Shown: positions 5,343 through 8,030 of the stretch, piece by piece
Position numbering within the stretch: position 1 is the stretch's first letter
Layout of the letters: every line of letters starts with the position of its first letter
Assembly (NCBI GenBank): GCA_036554605.1
Contig: DATBMY010000082.1
Location: 1-8,030 of the forward strand
Direction: 5' to 3'
Length of the DNA: 8,030 nt
Source: DATBMY01 sp036554605
Lineage (GTDB): Bacteria > Acidobacteriota > Blastocatellia > UBA7656
The notes under the pieces: model-generated
Seen by the model: only the letters and a program-made list of their open reading frames with translations
Databases searched by the model: none
Told to the model about the DNA's origin: nothing
Program-made: the position numbers and the translations under genes

Positions 5343-7830
5343 ATTCCTGTCTGAGAGCAATCAGCGGATCCACCTTTGTCGCTTTGAGCGCCGGCATATA
5401 ACTGGCTCCCAGAGCCACTCCTGCCAGAATGACCGATGTAACAGCGAACGTCAGAGGGTCGAACAGCGTGACGCCGAAAAGCAGGTTTGCGGCGAAGCTC
5501 GACTCGCTGATTTTTAAGACGAGACCGAGGGCGAAGGCAAGCACTAGCCCCAGGCCCAGGCCTACGGCAATCAGCAACGCGCCGTGCCTCATCACGAGTC
5601 CAAGGACGTTGCCGCGCGCCGCCCCGAGCGCCATGCGTATGCCAATCTCGCGCGTGCGCTGCGCGACCATATAAGACATCACCCCGTAAAGGCCGACCAC
5701 CGCGAGCAGCAAGGCAAGCCCGCCGAATATTGCGAGCAGCAGGGCGTTGGCCCGCTGCCCTCCTAGCGAATTGCTTATAACGTCGTTCATCATCTCGACG
5801 TTTAAGATCGACATCCTCGGGTCAATCTCAAGCACGCTGTTGCGGACCGCGCCCACAAGGGTCCCGGCATCTATCTGCGTGCGCACGTGTAGAGTCGACT
5901 GAGGGGCGTAATTCTGAGCGAGCGGCATATAAACGAACGGGCGTCCCTGCTCGGTCAGGCTGTTGTACTTAGTGTCTTTCGTGACGCCGACGACCTCGCG
6001 GAAGTTCTGGTCGCCGAAAAACTTGAAGCGCTTGCCGAGGGCCGTATCTCCCGGCCAGTACTGATTAGCCATCGTCTCGTTTATGATGACTCGAAGCGGG
6101 GCCGACTCCGTGTCGGTCGAGTCGAAGGAACGGCCGCTGGTTACGGCTATGCCCATCGCCTCGAAGAAGCCCGGCCCGACGGCATTGGTCTGAACCAGCA
6201 CACCCTGGTTTGTCGCCTCTCGTCCTTCGATAAAGACGCTTCGGAGGAAGCCGCCTCCGCCGAAAGGGCGGTTCTGCGCTATGGCGACCGATTCAACGCC
6301 GGGCAGGGCCGAAATCTGCTCCTGCAAACGGCGGTGGAATATCAATCCCTGCTCTTTGCTATAGCCTTCGCGGGCCAGGTTGAACCCCATCAGCATGACG
6401 TTGTCTGTCGCAAAGCCGGGATTGATCGCGGCGGCGTTTTGAAGGCTTCGCACGAACAGGCCCGCGCCGATGAGCGAGACGAGCGAAAGCGCCACCTGCG
6501 CGACCACGAGCGTGCTGCGCAGGCTTACCGGAAAGCGCCGGTTCGCGGCCAAAACGATCTCATTCTTGAGCGTCCCGACCAGGTCGGGCTTTGACGCCTG
6601 AAGCGCCGGAGCCAGGCCGAAGATAATGCCGCTGGCTATGCTGACTATGATGGCGAAGGCGAGCACTCGCGAATCGAGCGCCGCCGGTTGATTGCCCCCA
6701 TCCCCATCGCCGCCAAAGACGAGCGCGCGCAGTATATCCCTTGTCCAGAAGGCGACAAGCAGCCCGACCAGCCCGCCCGCAATCGACAGCATCAGGCTTT
6801 CGGTCATAAGCTGCCGCACCAGCCGCGCGCGACTCGCGCCCATCGCAAGCCTTATGGCTATCTCCTTGCGCCGGCGGGTCGCGCGCGCAAGCAAGAGGTT
6901 CGCGACGTTTGCGCACGCGATCAAAAGCACTATCCCGGCCGTGGCCATCAGCACTATCGAAGTCATCGCGAGCTGCCCCTGCCCGTCCGGGTTCACTCTA
7001 AAGTCGAGCAGCGACTGCACGCGCACGTTGCGCCCTTTATTGTCGTTCGGGTATTCCTGCTCCAGATTGGATGAAATCAGCGAAAGCGATTGCTGCGCCT
7101 GCTCGACCGAAACGCCCTCTTTAAGACGCCCGAACAGGAAGAGGAACAGCCCGCGCCGCTCTCCGTAAAACTTGATCTGCCCGCGGCCGCTTATATCAGG
7201 CTGTACGATCTCGTGCATCGCCATCGGCAGCCACAGGTCGGGGCCGCCCCCGACGAATGTGCCGTTGAAGTCCTCGGCCGCCACGCCGATGATGTCGAAC
7301 TCCTGGCGGTTGAGCGTGATTCTTTTGCCCACCATGTCGGCATCGCCGCCGAACTCGCGTTGCCAGAAGGCGTAGTTCAGGACGGCGACCGGGTGGGTGC
7401 CTTTCGTCGAATCTTCCTCCGGAAGAAAGAACCGACCCTTTGCGGGCTTCACCCCCAACAGGTCGAAGTAATTTCCCGTGACGACCTGCGCGCCAAGCTG
7501 GCGCGTTTCATTCTTGCCAATGTAGCTGACCCCGGTGAAGCTTATCGCGGCCACTCCGGCGAAGACATCATTCTTGTCCCGGTAATCGGCGTAGTTCAGG
7601 TAAGAGGTAGGCAGCGGGCCCGGGTTCCTGACATCGGTCGTAGATATGGCGACAAGCTCGCCGGCTCGCTCGACCGGCAGCGGCGAAAACAGCAGCGAGC
7701 TTACAAGGCTGAACACGGCCGTGTTCGCGCCTATGCCGAGCGCGAGCGAAAGGACCGCCACCAGCGAGAAGCCCGGACTCTTGAGCAACGCCCTCAGTCC
7801 ATACCGCACGTCCTTGATCAGAGTCTCCAT
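5341..7830 (-). CDS. ADOP-type MacB/FtsX-like permease, 829 aa, divergent copy (gene B)
   Basis: A full-length duplicated permease, about 20 residues longer than genes C and D. It has the basic helix 1-19 (METLIKDVRYGLRALLKSP), a first membrane helix about 21-46 and a periplasmic domain about 50-285. The first FtsX part has helices about 289-312, 342-368 and 388-410. The second-half first helix is about 438-458, the second periplasmic domain about 462-690, and the last three helices about 695-718, 745-770 and 790-812. EIAIRLAMGA (323-332) and EIGIRMALGA (728-737) are the two cytoplasmic coupling motifs. Differences from its neighbours: a Gly/Asp-rich loop at 373-380, a longer loop around 772-785, and the ending PALKATKVDPLIALRQE in place of PARRATR-x-DPMVALR. 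The chosen ATG aligns with the start of all other copies and has AAGGAGG at 7842-7836. A TTG at 7887 would add 19 residues but falls inside gene A and lacks family similarity. The stop is TAG. Confidence 0.93.
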   Translation of the reverse strand: METLIKDVRYGLRALLKSPGFSLVAVLSLALGIGANTAVFSLVSSLLFSPLPVERAGELVAISTTDVRNPGPLPTSYLNYADYRDKNDVFAGVAAISFTGVSYIGKNETRQLGAQVVTGNYFDLLGVKPAKGRFFLPEEDSTKGTHPVAVLNYAFWQREFGGDADMVGKRITLNRQEFDIIGVAAEDFNGTFVGGGPDLWLPMAMHEIVQPDISGRGQIKFYGERRGLFLFLFGRLKEGVSVEQAQQSLSLISSNLEQEYPNDNKGRNVRVQSLLDFRVNPDGQGQLAMTSIVLMATAGIVLLIACANVANLLLARATRRRKEIAIRLAMGASRARLVRQLMTESLMLSIAGGLVGLLVAFWTRDILRALVFGGDGDGGNQPAALDSRVLAFAIIVSIASGIIFGLAPALQASKPDLVGTLKNEIVLAANRRFPVSLRSTLVVAQVALSLVSLIGAGLFVRSLQNAAAINPGFATDNVMLMGFNLAREGYSKEQGLIFHRRLQEQISALPGVESVAIAQNRPFGGGGFLRSVFIEGREATNQGVLVQTNAVGPGFFEAMGIAVTSGRSFDSTDTESAPLRVIINETMANQYWPGDTALGKRFKFFGDQNFREVVGVTKDTKYNSLTEQGRPFVYMPLAQNYAPQSTLHVRTQIDAGTLVGAVRNSVLEIDPRMSILNVEMMNDVISNSLGGQRANALLLAIFGGLALLLAVVGLYGVMSYMVAQRTREIGIRMALGAARGNVLGLVMRHGALLIAVGLGLGLVLAFALGLVLKISESSFAANLLFGVTLFDPLTFAVTSVILAGVALGASYMPALKATKVDPLIALRQE

Positions 7831-7835
7831 GCCTG

Positions 7836-7842
7836 CCTCCTT
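7836..7842 (-). promoter_or_regulatory. Shine-Dalgarno site deciding the gene B start
   Basis: The minus strand reads AAGGAGG at 7842-7836, followed by a five-base spacer and ATG at 7830-7828. This is the strongest ribosome binding site in the window. It fixes the start of gene B at 7830 rather than at the in-frame TTG 57 bases upstream. Confidence 0.85.
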
Positions 7843-7844
7843 AA

Positions 7845-7867
7845 TCAGGGGTCCGGGTATTTGAGAT
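7845..7867. repeat. Possible remnant of the heptad element in the A-B gap
   Basis: The 37-base gap between genes A and B contains a short GC-rich piece (TCAGGGGTCCGGG, 7845-7857) next to a single TTTGAGA heptad (7860-7866). These are the same two building blocks as in the three larger gaps, in the same GC-then-AT order. There is no inverted repeat. It could be a minimal or decayed copy, or chance resemblance in a very short sequence. Confidence 0.35.
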
Positions 7868-8030
7868 TCATTCGTGCCTGAGCGCAACTATCGGATCTAC
7901 CTTGACGGCGCGGCGCGCCGGCACGAAACTGGCCGCCAGAGCCACTCCTACGAGCATACCCGGTATAACTACAAATGTCAGAAGATCGGTGGCTGCTACC
8001 TGAAAGAGCAGCCCCGACAGGAAGCTCGAC
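7868..8030 (-). CDS. ADOP-type ABC permease, C-terminal fragment (gene A, cut by window edge)
   Basis: The last 53 codons of another permease, read on the minus strand and ending in TGA at 7870-7868. Translation by hand gives SSFLSGLLFQVAATDLLTF, then a final hydrophobic helix (VVIPGMLVGVALAASFV), then PARRAVKVDPIVALRHE. The pattern of S-x-LLF/Y, D-x-x-TF, last membrane helix and PARRA-x-x-x-DP-x-VALR-x-E is the same as the ends of genes B, C and D, so this is the end of a fourth related protein. It lies only 37 bases upstream of gene B's start, the tightest spacing in the array. This suggests that A and B are co-transcribed. The body of the gene lies beyond the right edge and cannot be judged. 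Confidence 0.88.
   Translation of the reverse strand, partial: SSFLSGLLFQVAATDLLTFVVIPGMLVGVALAASFVPARRAVKVDPIVALRHE

Noticed and set aside
7090..7881. Plus-strand open frame of 263 codons
   Set aside because: It is antisense to gene B and the end of gene A. It is rich in Arg, Gln and Glu without motifs, and its start has no convincing ribosome binding site. Treated as a shadow frame.
7831..7887. Longer form of gene B starting at TTG 7887
   Set aside because: The extra 19 residues do not resemble the N-terminus of any other copy, the start would lie inside gene A, and the ATG at 7830 has a strong Shine-Dalgarno and aligns with the family start.

Overview
The window is a fragment of a bacterial chromosome carrying five consecutive genes for MacB/FtsX-type permeases. 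All lie on the minus strand, with three complete and one cut off at each edge. Their architecture is one polypeptide of about 810-830 residues with two MacB-like periplasmic domains, two FtsX domains and about eight membrane segments, and no ATP-binding domain. The N-terminus has the form ME-x-L-x-x-D-x-RY-x-LR and the C-terminus the form PARRAT-x-x-DPMVALR-x-E. This matches the family known as acidobacterial duplicated orphan permeases (ADOP). Large sets of such genes are typical of Acidobacteriota, so that phylum is the best guess for the source. The moderately high GC content and long antisense shadow ORFs fit, but no taxonomic marker gene is present.

Layout in order of transcription (right to left): gene A, C-terminal 53 residues only (7868-8030); gene B (5341-7830, 829 aa, the most divergent copy); gene C (2815-5238, 807 aa); gene D (233-2659, 808 aa); gene E, N-terminal 34 residues only (1-104). 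Every start visible in the window has a GGAGG Shine-Dalgarno sequence 4-6 bases upstream. The gaps are 37 (A-B), 102 (B-C), 155 (C-D) and 128 (D-E) bases. I see no clear promoter or U-tailed terminator in them, so co-transcription is plausible. No ATPase, membrane fusion protein, outer membrane channel or regulator lies in the window. If these proteins act as transporters, the ATPase must be supplied from elsewhere.

The most unusual content is in the gaps. They are filled by related copies of a palindromic element built from 7-base units. GC-rich arms of GGGGYCR-type heptads flank an AT-rich core of TTTGAAA / TCTCAAA / TTTGAGA heptads, and the 7-base register is kept between one arm and the core. 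The D-E and C-D copies match best in opposite orientations, which argues for a dispersed or mobile repeat rather than passive duplication with the gene. In the transcript the arms would pair so that the stop codon of one gene comes next to the Shine-Dalgarno of the next. This suggests a structural role in translational coupling, but that is inference from sequence only.
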